Source: Parvicella sp964387945
GTDB taxonomy: Bacteria > Bacteroidota > Bacteroidia > Flavobacteriales_D > Parvicellaceae
Assembly: GCA_964387945.1 (NCBI GenBank)
Contig: CAYLYX010000014.1
Location: forward strand, 25,376-89,375
Direction: 5' to 3'
Length of the DNA: 64,000 nt
Shown here: piece after piece, positions 25,425 to 34,874 of the stretch
Position numbering within the stretch: the stretch's first letter is position 1
Layout: every line of letters starts with the position of its first letter
Notes under the pieces: generated by a model
What the model was told of the DNA's origin: nothing
Seen by the model: the letters and a program-made list of their open reading frames with translations, nothing else
Database searches by the model: none
Position numbers and translations under genes: made by a program

Positions 25425-26800
25425 CTTTCCACTTTAACAGTATTTTCTGGTTTAATATAGAAATCTCCTTCCCTTTTGGCATCAGCTTCATTAGTAAATA
25501 CATTGCGTTTAGTTTTGTAATGGTCTGAATAAGGACGTTGTCCAGCCTCCTCTAAATTGGCAATTTTTTCAACTGTAATATCCGAAGCTTTTAAATCAGC
25601 TCTTTGCTGTGATGGATCCATAGACCAACTCCTAATATAAGAAGCTCTTTCATCATATAAATCAGCAAGCTCACCTATTCCCCCTTCTTTAGCAAAAGAT
25701 ATTTCACCTGCGATATATTGAAATCCATTTTTCAATTCATCTGATAAGGAAACCAAATCTGTATAGCCCATTCTAACCGCTCCTTCTCCTCTAATATCTG
25801 TCCATCCTGTTCCTGGTCCATATTTATTTGATTTTCTAATTTCAAATATTGTTTCACTTTCTTTCATCAATTCAAGTTCTGCCACAGCATCTTTCATTTC
25901 TGATTGAAAAAGTTTTTGATTCTCTAAATCGCTTTCCAATACTGAATACTGCGCTATATATTCTTCCCTTTGTCGTATATCTGAAAAATGTGTAGCATCT
26001 ATTTTTCTTTTCATGTCTGCGATTTGCATTTCTAATATTCCAATAGCATTTTCTGTTTCTACAATTCTTGCAGCATAGCCTGCTTCTATTTTTTTTACGT
26101 GCTTCTGGCTCTTTTTGTCAAAAATATCTCCATTAGGATCATTGGCCCAAATTGGTGTATTTCCCATTGCTTCATATGGACTACGTCCTATCAGCTGATC
26201 GGTTTCAGGGTCTATGCTCAACCACCTTCCTAACCTAGGATCATATTGTCTAAACATTGTTGTATAGCTATTCCCTCCGCCTTTCACTTCATCATCCTTC
26301 TCCATTCCATTGAAGCCATATCGATACTCTCCCACTGGAACCGTGCAAACTTCTGTAATTATCTCTTTCTGCACCAACTTAATTTTATTGATATAAAAGG
26401 TACAGTTGGCATTATTACCAATCCACTCAAACTCCATAAAATATGTTCCGTTTGCTGGCACCGTAAAACTTGTCGATAAATTATGTTGTCCTGCAGCTGT
26501 AAATTGTTCAGCAATGATCACTAGACCAGTGGAATTAACAATTCTTGCTTCGATGCTTGAGGCCGGATTGCAAGTTCCTTTATCCACAATTGCTGTCCAT
26601 TCATAGTTCATTCCCACTTCTAAGGGCGCTGAGGCCTGTTTACGAACTCCCATCTCTCCACTTCCTGATTTATCAATGGCTAGCATCCCATTCTGAACAG
26701 AGATAGTAGCACCGCTCATATTAGTCCAACCATTGATGGTTTGAGAAAAACCCAGCAAGTCTGAGAGTAGAAAGAGTAGTATGATTCCGTATTTAGTCAA
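25421..26800 (-). CDS. Short RHS-core protein with degenerate metallopeptidase-like C-terminus
   Basis: A 459-residue exported protein from a TTG at 26800; there is no ATG before residue 28. It has a signal peptide (to about residue 20), a beta-rich carbohydrate-binding-type module (about 22-145), then the RHS core signature YRYGFNGMEKDDEVKGGG and YDPRLGRWLSIDP (about 159-198), and a variable C-terminus (225-459). The C-terminus starts with a coiled coil (about 236-315) and continues into LSDELKNGFQYIAGEISF and LYDERASYIRSW (about 351-392), a pattern I recall from RHS-linked zinc metallopeptidase domains, where HELxHAxQ stands in place of DELKNGFQ. Full RHS proteins are usually far longer; only the last unit is present here. 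No T9SS domain seen. It may be an active toxin of another type or an inactivated one. Confidence 0.72.
   Translation of the reverse strand: MTKYGIILLFLLSDLLGFSQTINGWTNMSGATISVQNGMLAIDKSGSGEMGVRKQASAPLEVGMNYEWTAIVDKGTCNPASSIEARIVNSTGLVIIAEQFTAAGQHNLSTSFTVPANGTYFMEFEWIGNNANCTFYINKIKLVQKEIITEVCTVPVGEYRYGFNGMEKDDEVKGGGNSYTTMFRQYDPRLGRWLSIDPETDQLIGRSPYEAMGNTPIWANDPNGDIFDKKSQKHVKKIEAGYAARIVETENAIGILEMQIADMKRKIDATHFSDIRQREEYIAQYSVLESDLENQKLFQSEMKDAVAELELMKESETIFEIRKSNKYGPGTGWTDIRGEGAVRMGYTDLVSLSDELKNGFQYIAGEISFAKEGGIGELADLYDERASYIRSWSMDPSQQRADLKASDITVEKIANLEEAGQRPYSDHYKTKRNVFTNEADAKREGDFYIKPENTVKVER
26406..26447 (-). repeat. Source copy of the RHS relic at 23951-23990
   Basis: Lies within the beta-rich module of the RHS-core gene and encodes EFEWIGNNANC. 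It is nearly identical to 23951-23990, 2.4 kb away in the same orientation. Confidence 0.65.
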
Positions 26801-26941
26801 TGACCTTGTTAAAGATACCTCTACGAAGCTACGAAATAAAGCTACTCATGTCAATACGTATAAATACCTGTTTCTATGATTGTTCTCTATTAGCTTCCTC
26901 ATTTTCCCATGTTTGAACCTCCTGTCACCGAATAAACATAA

Positions 26942-26979
26942 CAAAAAAGCCCCATCCGTCAAAGGACGGACAGGGCTTA
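26942..26979 (-). terminator. Terminator after the nqr operon
   Basis: On the minus strand an imperfect stem (AAGCCC...GTCC and matching GGAC...GGGCTT, with two mismatches) closes a four-base loop and is followed by six T, 23 bases after the nqrF stop. Confidence 0.75.
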
Positions 26980-27000
26980 TATCTTTTATTAAGAGTTTAA

Positions 27001-28296
27001 TTACCCTCCAAAGTCATCAAATCTTACGTTCTCTGGTGGAACACCCCACTCATCACACATCTGTACAACTGCCTGGTTCATCATTGGTGGACCACAGAAA
27101 TAGAACTCAATGTCTTCTGGTGCATCATGTTTGGTCAAGTACTGGTCAATTACCGCCTGGTGAACAAACCCTACGAAACCATCTCCCTCTTCGTCATTGA
27201 TATCCTTCTTTTCTACCCAATTGTCTTCTGGCAAAGCATCTGAAAGTACGAGATAGAATTTGAAGTTAGGAAATTCTTTTTCCAAGTCTCTAAAGTAGTG
27301 GATATAAAACAACTCGGCTCTACTTCGACCACCGTACCAATACGTTACTTTTCTATTTGTCTTAAGTGTCTTAAACAACTCATACAAGTGAGATCTCATT
27401 GGAGCCATACCTGCACCACCACCGATGTAAAGCATCTCTGCATCTGAGTGGTTGATAAAGAACTCTCCATAAGGTCCTGAGATCGTTGCTTTGTCTCCTT
27501 CTTTCAAGTTGAAGATATAAGAAGATGCTATCCCTGGATTTACTTTCATCCAAGCATTGTTAGCTCTATCCCATGGTGGAGTAGCAACCCTCACGTTCAA
27601 CATAATCTTTCTTCCTTCTGCAGGGTAAGAAGCCATTGAATATGCTCGTACCACTTCTTCTGTGTTCTTCATTACCAACGGCCACAGTCCAAACTTATCC
27701 CAGTCTGCCTTAAACTTATCAGGCTGTCCTGGATGATCTTGTGGATGTGCCGTAATATCCATCTCTTCGTACTTGATCTCACAGGGTGGAATCTTGATCT
27801 GGATATATCCTCCAGCTTTGTAATCCATATCCTCTGGAATCTCTACGATAAACTCTTTAATGAAGGTAGCCACGTTATAGTTAGAAACCACAGTAGCTTC
27901 CCACTCCTTGATTCCAAGTACTTCCTCCTCTACTTCGATCTCCATGTCTTCCTTCACCTTTACCTGACATCCTAAACGCATGTTGGCGGCAATCTCTTTT
28001 CGAGAGAAGTGAGGTTCCTCAGTAGGAAGAATACTTCCTCCTCCTTTGTGAACGTGACATACACACTGAACGCATGTTCCACCTCCACCACAAGCTGAAG
28101 GCAAATAAATTCCCGCATTACCTAAAGTAGATAATAACGTTCCTCCTCCATCAACTTCCAGCTCTTTCTCACCGTTAATGGTGATCTTGATCTTACCCGA
28201 AGGCATCAGTTTTGCTTTAGCGAACAACAATACTGAAGTCAACAGTAATACTACTACTAAGAAAACTGCAATTGTAATTATAATAACTTGACCCAT
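27001..28296 (-). CDS. nqrF: Na+-translocating NADH:quinone reductase subunit F
   Basis: NqrF is the NADH-oxidising entry subunit of the sodium pump, using FAD and a [2Fe-2S] cluster. One N-terminal membrane anchor (residues ~3-24) precedes a ferredoxin domain with cluster cysteines in CGGGGTCVQC and a further Cys in RLGCQVKV. The FAD/NADH reductase module follows with RAYSMASYP (FAD site), GPYGEFF, GGGAGMAPMRSHL and the C-terminal FCGPPMMNQAV, DDFGG. At 431 residues it is complete. Last gene of nqrABCDEF, 27 bases after nqrE, followed by a terminator. Confidence 0.98.
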   Translation of the reverse strand: MGQVIIITIAVFLVVVLLLTSVLLFAKAKLMPSGKIKITINGEKELEVDGGGTLLSTLGNAGIYLPSACGGGGTCVQCVCHVHKGGGSILPTEEPHFSRKEIAANMRLGCQVKVKEDMEIEVEEEVLGIKEWEATVVSNYNVATFIKEFIVEIPEDMDYKAGGYIQIKIPPCEIKYEEMDITAHPQDHPGQPDKFKADWDKFGLWPLVMKNTEEVVRAYSMASYPAEGRKIMLNVRVATPPWDRANNAWMKVNPGIASSYIFNLKEGDKATISGPYGEFFINHSDAEMLYIGGGAGMAPMRSHLYELFKTLKTNRKVTYWYGGRSRAELFYIHYFRDLEKEFPNFKFYLVLSDALPEDNWVEKKDINDEEGDGFVGFVHQAVIDQYLTKHDAPEDIEFYFCGPPMMNQAVVQMCDEWGVPPENVRFDDFGG

Positions 28297-28323
28297 AGTT
28301 TTATTGAGTTATAAAGTTCTTAA

Positions 28324-28932
28324 TTAAAATCCTAGGAAGCCTAAGAATGCTAATCCCATCAATCCTGTTAAAATAAACGCCATACCTACACCTCTCACCG
28401 GAGCCGGTACGTGTGAATACTTGATCTTTTCACGAATAGCAGCAATCAATACGATAGCAATGAACCATCCAAATCCTGCTCCTAATCCATAAGATGTTGC
28501 TTCTCCAATGTTAGCAAACTGCTTCTGTTGCATGAACAACGCACCTCCCAAAATCGCACAGTTTACTGCAATCAACGGTAAGAAGATTCCTAGTGCTCCG
28601 TAAAGCGATGGCGAGAACTTCTCCACCAACATCTCTACCAACTGCACGATGGATGCAATTACCGCAATAAACATGATAAAGCTCAGGAAGCTCAAATCTG
28701 TGTTTACGAACTCATCTCCTAGCCATGCCATTGCACCTTCTTGAAGTACATACGTATCTAGTAAATAGTTTACCGGAATGGTAACCCCCAATACGAAGAT
28801 CACGGCTGCTCCTAGACCAACAGCTGTCTTAACTGTTTTGGATACCGCCAAATATGAACACATTCCAAAGAAGAACGTAAAGATCATATTGTCAATGAAA
28901 GCGGCTCTATAAAATATTTCGAAATAATTCAT
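28324..28932 (-). CDS. nqrE: Na+-translocating NADH:quinone reductase subunit E
   Basis: Integral membrane subunit, 202 residues with six predicted spans. NqrE and NqrD together hold a membrane [2Fe-2S] cluster; Cys is visible in FFFGMCSYLAVS and NCAILGGALF, the conserved cluster positions. Belongs to the nqrDE/rnfAE family; the nqr operon order identifies it. 26 bases after nqrD. Confidence 0.97.
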   Translation of the reverse strand: MNYFEIFYRAAFIDNMIFTFFFGMCSYLAVSKTVKTAVGLGAAVIFVLGVTIPVNYLLDTYVLQEGAMAWLGDEFVNTDLSFLSFIMFIAVIASIVQLVEMLVEKFSPSLYGALGIFLPLIAVNCAILGGALFMQQKQFANIGEATSYGLGAGFGWFIAIVLIAAIREKIKYSHVPAPVRGVGMAFILTGLMGLAFLGFLGF

Positions 28933-28958
28933 TCTTTCTCTTTTACAAACGTTTATAC

Positions 28959-29609
28959 TTAGTGCGCTTCGATTAGTTTAGGATTTCTTACTTTCTGTAC
29001 CCAAATGATCACGGCTACAATAACCAATGATGAGGGTGGTAACAGCATGATACCGATATTTTCATAACCAAACTCATAGAACCCGTCAGGCATAATCTGG
29101 AATCCAAACAGTTTTCCTGATCCAAACAACTCTTTAAAGAAAGCTGTGATCAATAGAATAACACCGTATCCAATACCATTTCCTAATCCATCAAGGGCAG
29201 AAGGCCAAGGCTTATTTCCTAAAGCAAATGCTTCTAAACGTCCCATGATGATACAGTTGGTAATGATCAAACCTACGAAAACCCCAATCTGTTTCCAGAC
29301 ATCATAGACAAATGCCTTGAGGACCTGGTCAACCACAATTACGAGCATCGCAACAACCACTAGCTGAACGATAATTCTAATTCTTGGAGGAATGGCTTTT
29401 CTCATCAAAGAAACCACTACGTTACCTACAATCAATACGAAGATTACGGCTAGCGTCATTACAAATGCTCCTTTCATCTGTACGGTTACTGCCAACGCTG
29501 AACAAATACCCAATACCTGAATGGTCACCGGATTGTTATCGTTAAGCGGATCGCTTAATAGCTTTTTATTTTTAGCCGAAAATAAAGGCTCTTTCGCTGT
29601 TGCACTCAT
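28959..29609 (-). CDS. nqrD: Na+-translocating NADH:quinone reductase subunit D
   Basis: Integral membrane subunit, 216 residues from ATG at 29609, one base after the nqrC stop; a longer frame to 29657 lies inside nqrC and lacks support. Six membrane spans. The conserved cysteines sit in LGICSALAVT and TNCIIMGRLEAFA, matching the cluster sites shared with NqrE. Motif NGIGYGVILL is typical of the family. Confidence 0.97.
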   Translation of the reverse strand: MSATAKEPLFSAKNKKLLSDPLNDNNPVTIQVLGICSALAVTVQMKGAFVMTLAVIFVLIVGNVVVSLMRKAIPPRIRIIVQLVVVAMLVIVVDQVLKAFVYDVWKQIGVFVGLIITNCIIMGRLEAFALGNKPWPSALDGLGNGIGYGVILLITAFFKELFGSGKLFGFQIMPDGFYEFGYENIGIMLLPPSSLVIVAVIIWVQKVRNPKLIEAH

Positions 29610-29610
29610 A

Positions 29611-30381
29611 TTAACCTTCTTTCTTTGTTTTGTTAAAATACTTAATGTAAACCGCAAAGTTTCTCTCCATCATCTCCTCTACTCCTTTTCCTGTAAACGT
29701 TGCACCGGATAAACCGTCTACTTTATGCTCAGTCAATTCTTCACTACCTGGTTTCACCACGGAAATCTTCTTGAAGTTACCATTTTCATCTTCTAATGTC
29801 TTCCCAATGAACTGATCCTGAAACGGGTCTTCGTTGATGATTGATCCCAGACCAGCCGTCTCACCTTTGTGATCAAACTTTGTAGCCACAATTTCGTCTG
29901 CTTCAGGATCATATCCTACATAGCCCCAAACGTCATCCCAAAGACCTTTTCCACTACATGAAATCACGTAGATGGTTTTTCCATCCTTTTCACATACAAA
30001 TAACGGATAGTTTCTATCCTCTTTGTTGGGAACGCTTCTATACTCCTTACGCATGTCCACGTTAAAGGCATCTTCCTCATTTTTCAAGTCAATTGGGTCT
30101 GTACCTGCCAATTTATACTTTACGGTACCTTCATAGTCAAGGATGATTCTTTCTTTCACATATTGGTTGAAATACTCTTCCGCATTCTCTCTGGTTACAT
30201 CTGCTTTTTCTTCGAAAAAACCAGTTGCCTGAATGATGTTCTGTCTTTTTTCGTTCAAAACATTTGCCTGCTGATAAGGCTTTAAAAATTCGGCCAAGAA
30301 TGCCAAACCACCTCCAACAACGACCACCATAATTATAGCAAAGATGATGGTATACGCGTTACTTTCTTTGTTTATCGCCAT
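29611..30381 (-). CDS. nqrC: Na+-translocating NADH:quinone reductase subunit C
   Basis: Periplasm-facing flavoprotein subunit, 256 residues with an N-terminal membrane anchor (about 10-32). FMN is covalently bound to the Thr in the SGAT motif, here DGLSGATFTGKG (about 225-236). FMN-binding domain motifs such as GKGLWDDVWGYVG are also present. It starts two bases after nqrB. Confidence 0.97.
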   Translation of the reverse strand: MAINKESNAYTIIFAIIMVVVVGGGLAFLAEFLKPYQQANVLNEKRQNIIQATGFFEEKADVTRENAEEYFNQYVKERIILDYEGTVKYKLAGTDPIDLKNEEDAFNVDMRKEYRSVPNKEDRNYPLFVCEKDGKTIYVISCSGKGLWDDVWGYVGYDPEADEIVATKFDHKGETAGLGSIINEDPFQDQFIGKTLEDENGNFKKISVVKPGSEELTEHKVDGLSGATFTGKGVEEMMERNFAVYIKYFNKTKKEG

Positions 30382-30383
30382 GC

Positions 30384-31634
30384 TTATGCAGTTTTAAGTC
30401 TTTTTAATCTTTTCTGAACATTTGCTCGGATCACCATGTGATCAATCGTAGGAGCACAAACGTTGGCAATCAAAATACCCAACATTACTCCTTCTGGATA
30501 AGCAGGGTTGGCCATACGAATAAGTATTCCTAGGGACCCCGCCAAGAATCCATAAATAAACTTTCCGGTACTTGTTTGAGCGGCTGTTACTGGATCAGTT
30601 GCCATGAACACCATTCCAAACATAAATCCTCCCAACATCAATTGGTGAATCGGATCGAACTCAAAATACGGGTTACCACCTACTGCATTCAAAATCCCTG
30701 CAATGGTCAGTCCTCCCAAGAAGAATGAAAGCATCACTTTCCAGCTAGCAATTCCCGTCTTAAGTAACAACGCTGCACCGATTAAACACATCAAAGCAGA
30801 TGTTTCTCCAATCGAACCAATTTCGAATCCCATGAAGGCATCTTTGAAAGAAACCACGTTGTCTAACATAGCATCTCCTTGTGCCATCAAGTTGGAAGCT
30901 TCTTCACCACTCTTTAAAGCTGCTTCGGCATATTTGGACTTGGCAGTTGCCAAATCTCCAAGGTTGGTTGCTCCTGAAACAGAATCAACCAATTTTCCAT
31001 CTTCTTTCATTTTCATGATCCCGCCAACCCATGTCTTGTCTCCAGACATACTTGTAGGGTGAGAGAAGAATAGAAAAGCTCTTGCCGTTAAGGCTACGTT
31101 TAGAATATTCATCCCTGTACCTCCAAAAACTTCCTTACCGATCAACACCGCAAATGCAGTAGCTACAGCCACCATCCAAAGAGGAACATCTACAGGCATG
31201 ATCAATGGAATCAACATCCCAGAAACCAAGAAACCTTCTTGAATGGCATGTCCGTTTCTAATACAAAAGATAAATTCAATTCCTAGTCCGACACCATAGG
31301 AAACTACGATCAATGGAAGAACTTTGATTAACCCGTAAAGGATTTTATCTCCAATCATATCACCATAAGCGGTTGACTCTCCCAATGCAGCAAAATGCCA
31401 GTGTCCTACGTTGTAAATACCGAATAACAAAGCTGGAACCATTGCAATGATCACCAACATCATCGTTCTTTTCAAGTCGATTGCATCCCTAATGTGTGCT
31501 CCACTCTTTGTTGTGTGGTTGGGCGTAAACATTAAGGTATCAAACGCGTCAACCAAAGGAAACCACTTCTTCGTCTTTTCCGACTTATTTAGCTTCTCGT
31601 GAGCGTTATCAAATATATTTCTTAAAAATTTCAC
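30384..31634 (-). CDS. nqrB: Na+-translocating NADH:quinone reductase subunit B
   Basis: The large membrane subunit that carries a covalent FMN, riboflavin and the main sodium path. 416 residues with about ten hydrophobic spans. The FMN attachment motif SGAT occurs in VDSVSGATNLGDLA. Other conserved segments are GHAIQEGFLVSGMLIPL, EVFGGTGMNILN and MATDPVTAAQT. Operon position second, 30 bases after nqrA. Confidence 0.98.
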   Translation of the reverse strand: MKFLRNIFDNAHEKLNKSEKTKKWFPLVDAFDTLMFTPNHTTKSGAHIRDAIDLKRTMMLVIIAMVPALLFGIYNVGHWHFAALGESTAYGDMIGDKILYGLIKVLPLIVVSYGVGLGIEFIFCIRNGHAIQEGFLVSGMLIPLIMPVDVPLWMVAVATAFAVLIGKEVFGGTGMNILNVALTARAFLFFSHPTSMSGDKTWVGGIMKMKEDGKLVDSVSGATNLGDLATAKSKYAEAALKSGEEASNLMAQGDAMLDNVVSFKDAFMGFEIGSIGETSALMCLIGAALLLKTGIASWKVMLSFFLGGLTIAGILNAVGGNPYFEFDPIHQLMLGGFMFGMVFMATDPVTAAQTSTGKFIYGFLAGSLGILIRMANPAYPEGVMLGILIANVCAPTIDHMVIRANVQKRLKRLKTA

Positions 31635-31664
31635 TTCGTTATACTTTAAGTTCTTAAATAAGCA

Positions 31665-33026
31665 TTAGAAACATTCCTTCTCGATCAAATCTAGCGCCTC
31701 TCTCATGTGTCGCTGAACTTCAATCTTGGATGTGCAAACTACCTCGCACAAAGCAAAGTCTTCTGGTGCAACTTCATAAATTCCAAGTTGCTCCATCTTA
31801 TCAATATCATTTGTAATGGCAGCTTTTACTAACTGAACTGGAAAAATATTGAAAGGAAAAACCTTATCATACTGTTCCGTTACAACGAAAGCTCTTTCTT
31901 CTCCGTTAAGGTTAGTATCTACGCTGTATTTTTTGGATTTAGGCATGATCCATGCTGGATATGCTCTCGAATTGGAGAATCTTCCAAAACCTAAACTAAG
32001 CCATCCTTTGGTAAGGAAGAACTTATACTCATTCCCTTCTTTGATCACTGTGATTTGGGAATGATTGCACCCCACATGATCACTTTCCTCTACTTGTGTT
32101 CCAGTAAGAATATTACCAGAGATGATTCGGTTGTTATCTCCTTCAATGTTTCCAGAAGTAATGGTATTCACTTCCGTACCCATGATGGCTCTGTAATATT
32201 TTCTATTCTTTGCTTGCTCACCAGTTAAGGCAATCAAACGAGTGGCATCAAACTTTCCGTTCAAAACAGTTTCTCCAATCATTGCCACGTCCTGTGCATT
32301 CACTGTCCAAACAACCTCTCCCTTATTCAAAGGTTTGATGTGGTGAATTTGCACACCTACGTTTCCTGCAGGGTGTGGGCCTGAGATGCTGTTGATAGTA
32401 CATCCTTTGACTGCTTTCAGCGCATTGTCTCCCATTCCGTTCTTAAGGGTAAGGTGAACAGGTCCTGAGGTTAATTTCTTTAACACATCAATACCTGCTT
32501 GAAAGGCTTTATCTCTTCCGTGAAGGGTATAATCGTAATCGGCTGCCAACGGTGAACTGTCAAAACCAGAGATGTAAATCGCTTGTGGATTATCTGAAGG
32601 TTTAGCAATCACATCCAACGGACGCATCTTAATGAACGGCCACAATCCTGCTGATAGCAAGAATTGTTTTACACCCTCTGCATCCGCACTATCCATTGAC
32701 GGCACGTTTATTGTTTCATACTCATCTACATCATCGGCTTCAATGACAACAGACAAAATTTTTCTTTTAGCTCCTCGAACGATATCTTTCAACGTTCCAC
32801 TCACTGGTGAAACAAAATTGATATCCATGTTGTATTTGCTTTTGAAAACAACTCCTCCGGCTTTTACTTTATCACCTACTTTGAGGACCATTTTTGGAAC
32901 CACACCGTGGAAATCAACTGGTTTGAGCGCATACGTCTTTGCTCTGGGAGCATCAACGATTACCTTATCTGCTTCTCCAATCAAGTTAATATCCAGTCCT
33001 TTACGGATTTTAATGGATTTCGACAT
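31665..33026 (-). CDS. nqrA: Na+-translocating NADH:quinone reductase subunit A
   Basis: Peripheral cytoplasmic subunit involved in quinone interaction. 453 residues from ATG at 33026 (MSKSIKIRKGLDINL), chosen because this is the conserved family N-terminus and a -7 element lies 27 bases upstream; a frame reaching 33074 would run over that element. Family motifs are PKMVLKVGDKVKAG and NFVSPVSG (barrel-sandwich part) and ISGPHPAGNVGVQIHH. Confidence 0.97.
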   Translation of the reverse strand: MSKSIKIRKGLDINLIGEADKVIVDAPRAKTYALKPVDFHGVVPKMVLKVGDKVKAGGVVFKSKYNMDINFVSPVSGTLKDIVRGAKRKILSVVIEADDVDEYETINVPSMDSADAEGVKQFLLSAGLWPFIKMRPLDVIAKPSDNPQAIYISGFDSSPLAADYDYTLHGRDKAFQAGIDVLKKLTSGPVHLTLKNGMGDNALKAVKGCTINSISGPHPAGNVGVQIHHIKPLNKGEVVWTVNAQDVAMIGETVLNGKFDATRLIALTGEQAKNRKYYRAIMGTEVNTITSGNIEGDNNRIISGNILTGTQVEESDHVGCNHSQITVIKEGNEYKFFLTKGWLSLGFGRFSNSRAYPAWIMPKSKKYSVDTNLNGEERAFVVTEQYDKVFPFNIFPVQLVKAAITNDIDKMEQLGIYEVAPEDFALCEVVCTSKIEVQRHMREALDLIEKECF

Positions 33027-33053
33027 AGAATATTTTTTCAAAAAATTCGTTGG

Positions 33054-33061
33054 CAAAATTA
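33054..33061 (-). promoter_or_regulatory. -7 element for the nqr operon
   Basis: Minus-strand TAATTTTG, fitting TAnnTTTG, 27 bases before the nqrA ATG. Confidence 0.5.
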
Positions 33062-33123
33062 TAAATTTGTCCAAGATTATTCACCATCCGTCAGGTTTCT
33101 AAATCTGCCTAACACAATTTAGA

Positions 33124-34428
33124 ATGATTATAAATAACATAAAAACGACTACATCTTCCATTTTACTGACTTTGTCGATGATTTTATGGAGTCAGTTGGT
33201 AATTTCTCAAGAAATTGATTATTACGACCACACATTTGAGAACGAGCACTTCAGCAATAGTATCCGTACTGTGAGGCTTTACAAATTAAACTGGGAACAG
33301 GGAGATCCAGTTATTGGACTAGGCAGCGGAGAACAGCTGGAAATGCATTGGGATGTACTCGATCAAGGCAGAACTAACTTTCAGTACAAAATTATTCATT
33401 GCACCAAGGATTGGAAAATGAGTGGACTCAACGAAATGGAGTACCTAGATGGGTTCAACGATAATTACGTAGAGTACTTTGAAAATTCTTTCAATACGTT
33501 TCAAACTTACACGCATTATGCCATTGCTTTTCCCAATGATCAAATTGATTTCAGAAAATCAGGCAACTATGCCATCATTATTTACCCAGAAGGATATGAA
33601 GACGAACCGGTTATTACCAGAAGATTTTATGTTACCGAACCCGGGTTTTCGCTGGAGCCAGACATCCACTACCCTTCTGACGTAGAAGAGCGCTACTATA
33701 AGCAAGAAGTGGATTACAATATCTATTTTAACCCGCAGGACATCACCAATCCGTACGATAACGTGCATGTCTACATCTCTCAAAACCATCGTGAGGATAA
33801 TATGTGCACAGGTATCGAACCCAACTTTGTAAAGGAGAACCAATTGGTGTATAATTACGAAAAATGCAATGTTTTTGAGGGTGGGAATGAGTTCAGACAT
33901 CTTGATCTCACCACGCATCAAACAAAAACAGTTCACGTAAGAGAATACAAACTCAAAGGAGACACTATTCATGCCATACTGCTTAATGATCAACGTAGAC
34001 GGTTCATGGCCTACACGCAGTATCAGGATATTAATGGTCGCTACATCATTAAGACGTTAAACGGAAACAACTACAACTTAGAGAGTCAGTATGTTATGAC
34101 TCATTTTTATCTACCCTATGACAAACCATTGGGCAACGGTAGCATCTATGTCTTTGGGGAGTTATCAGATTGGCAGGTGAAGGATGAATTCAGGATGTAT
34201 TACAACGAAAAGTCGAAAACGTATTATGCCAACATCCTTCTCAAACAGGGTTATTACAATTATAACTATATATTCGTGCCAGAATATGGTGAATCCAGTC
34301 TAGAAACTGTTGAAGGAACGCATTTTGACACCGAAAACGAGTATGTTTTCCGAGCCTATTATTCCGATCCTCAGAACTTTTATGATCGTCTCATGCTCTA
34401 TGAAGTAGTAAAAACAAGAAACAATTAA
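33124..34428 (+). CDS. Type IX secretion system plug protein (DUF5103)
   Basis: A 434-residue exported protein of the DUF5103 family, now described as the plug that occludes the SprA/Sov translocon pore on the periplasmic side when it is not engaged with PorV. The N-terminus has a signal peptide (to about residue 28). The family pattern is seen in IRTVRLYKLNWEQGDPVIGL, DQGRTNFQYKIIHCTKDW, FPNDQIDFRKSGNYAIIIYP and GYYNYNYIFVPE. It is divergent from nqrA and 26 bases upstream of a small lipoprotein gene. Its presence agrees with the five sorting-domain proteins in the window. Confidence 0.88.
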   Translation: MIINNIKTTTSSILLTLSMILWSQLVISQEIDYYDHTFENEHFSNSIRTVRLYKLNWEQGDPVIGLGSGEQLEMHWDVLDQGRTNFQYKIIHCTKDWKMSGLNEMEYLDGFNDNYVEYFENSFNTFQTYTHYAIAFPNDQIDFRKSGNYAIIIYPEGYEDEPVITRRFYVTEPGFSLEPDIHYPSDVEERYYKQEVDYNIYFNPQDITNPYDNVHVYISQNHREDNMCTGIEPNFVKENQLVYNYEKCNVFEGGNEFRHLDLTTHQTKTVHVREYKLKGDTIHAILLNDQRRRFMAYTQYQDINGRYIIKTLNGNNYNLESQYVMTHFYLPYDKPLGNGSIYVFGELSDWQVKDEFRMYYNEKSKTYYANILLKQGYYNYNYIFVPEYGESSLETVEGTHFDTENEYVFRAYYSDPQNFYDRLMLYEVVKTRNN

Positions 34429-34454
34429 AACTGAAATTAATCGTTATAGCTTAT

Positions 34455-34829
34455 ATGAAGCAACTGTTTTTTTACACTTGTCTGGCTTTTCTATTGGTCA
34501 ATTGCTCCAAAGGAAAAATTTCGAGCTACAATGAAGCTTATTGTGAAGCAATTAGTGCCGAAGACTACGATTTGGGAGGTGAATACTTGAACAAGTTTTT
34601 AAAGGCAAATAGACGTCTTAGCGATGAAGAAATACTCAAAAAAACACAAGAGTGGCTTTGGGAAAAAGAATGCGTGTTGGATGCTACTCTGATTTGCAAC
34701 TCATGCATTGAAACAAATCCTCCGAAAAGTCAGATTAGCGTTGCCTACAACGTCAATGGTCAAAACTTTTCAAAAACCATTACGCTGGTCATGTCATCTC
34801 CAGTTCGATATGACGGCATTGAGGACTAA
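34455..34829 (+). CDS. Small lipoprotein, unknown function
   Basis: A 124-residue protein with signal peptide MKQLFFYTCLAFLLVNC (Cys17). The mature part has an acidic helical segment (residues ~40-70) and several further cysteines, including ATLICNSCIETNPP, which may form disulphides. No family recognised. Located 26 bases after the plug gene and probably on the same transcript, so a link to the secretion system is possible but unproven. Confidence 0.6.
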   Translation: MKQLFFYTCLAFLLVNCSKGKISSYNEAYCEAISAEDYDLGGEYLNKFLKANRRLSDEEILKKTQEWLWEKECVLDATLICNSCIETNPPKSQISVAYNVNGQNFSKTITLVMSSPVRYDGIED

Positions 34830-34874
34830 AACCCCCTATCTGGCAAAGGGAATAACCTCTCTGAAAATGTAAGT

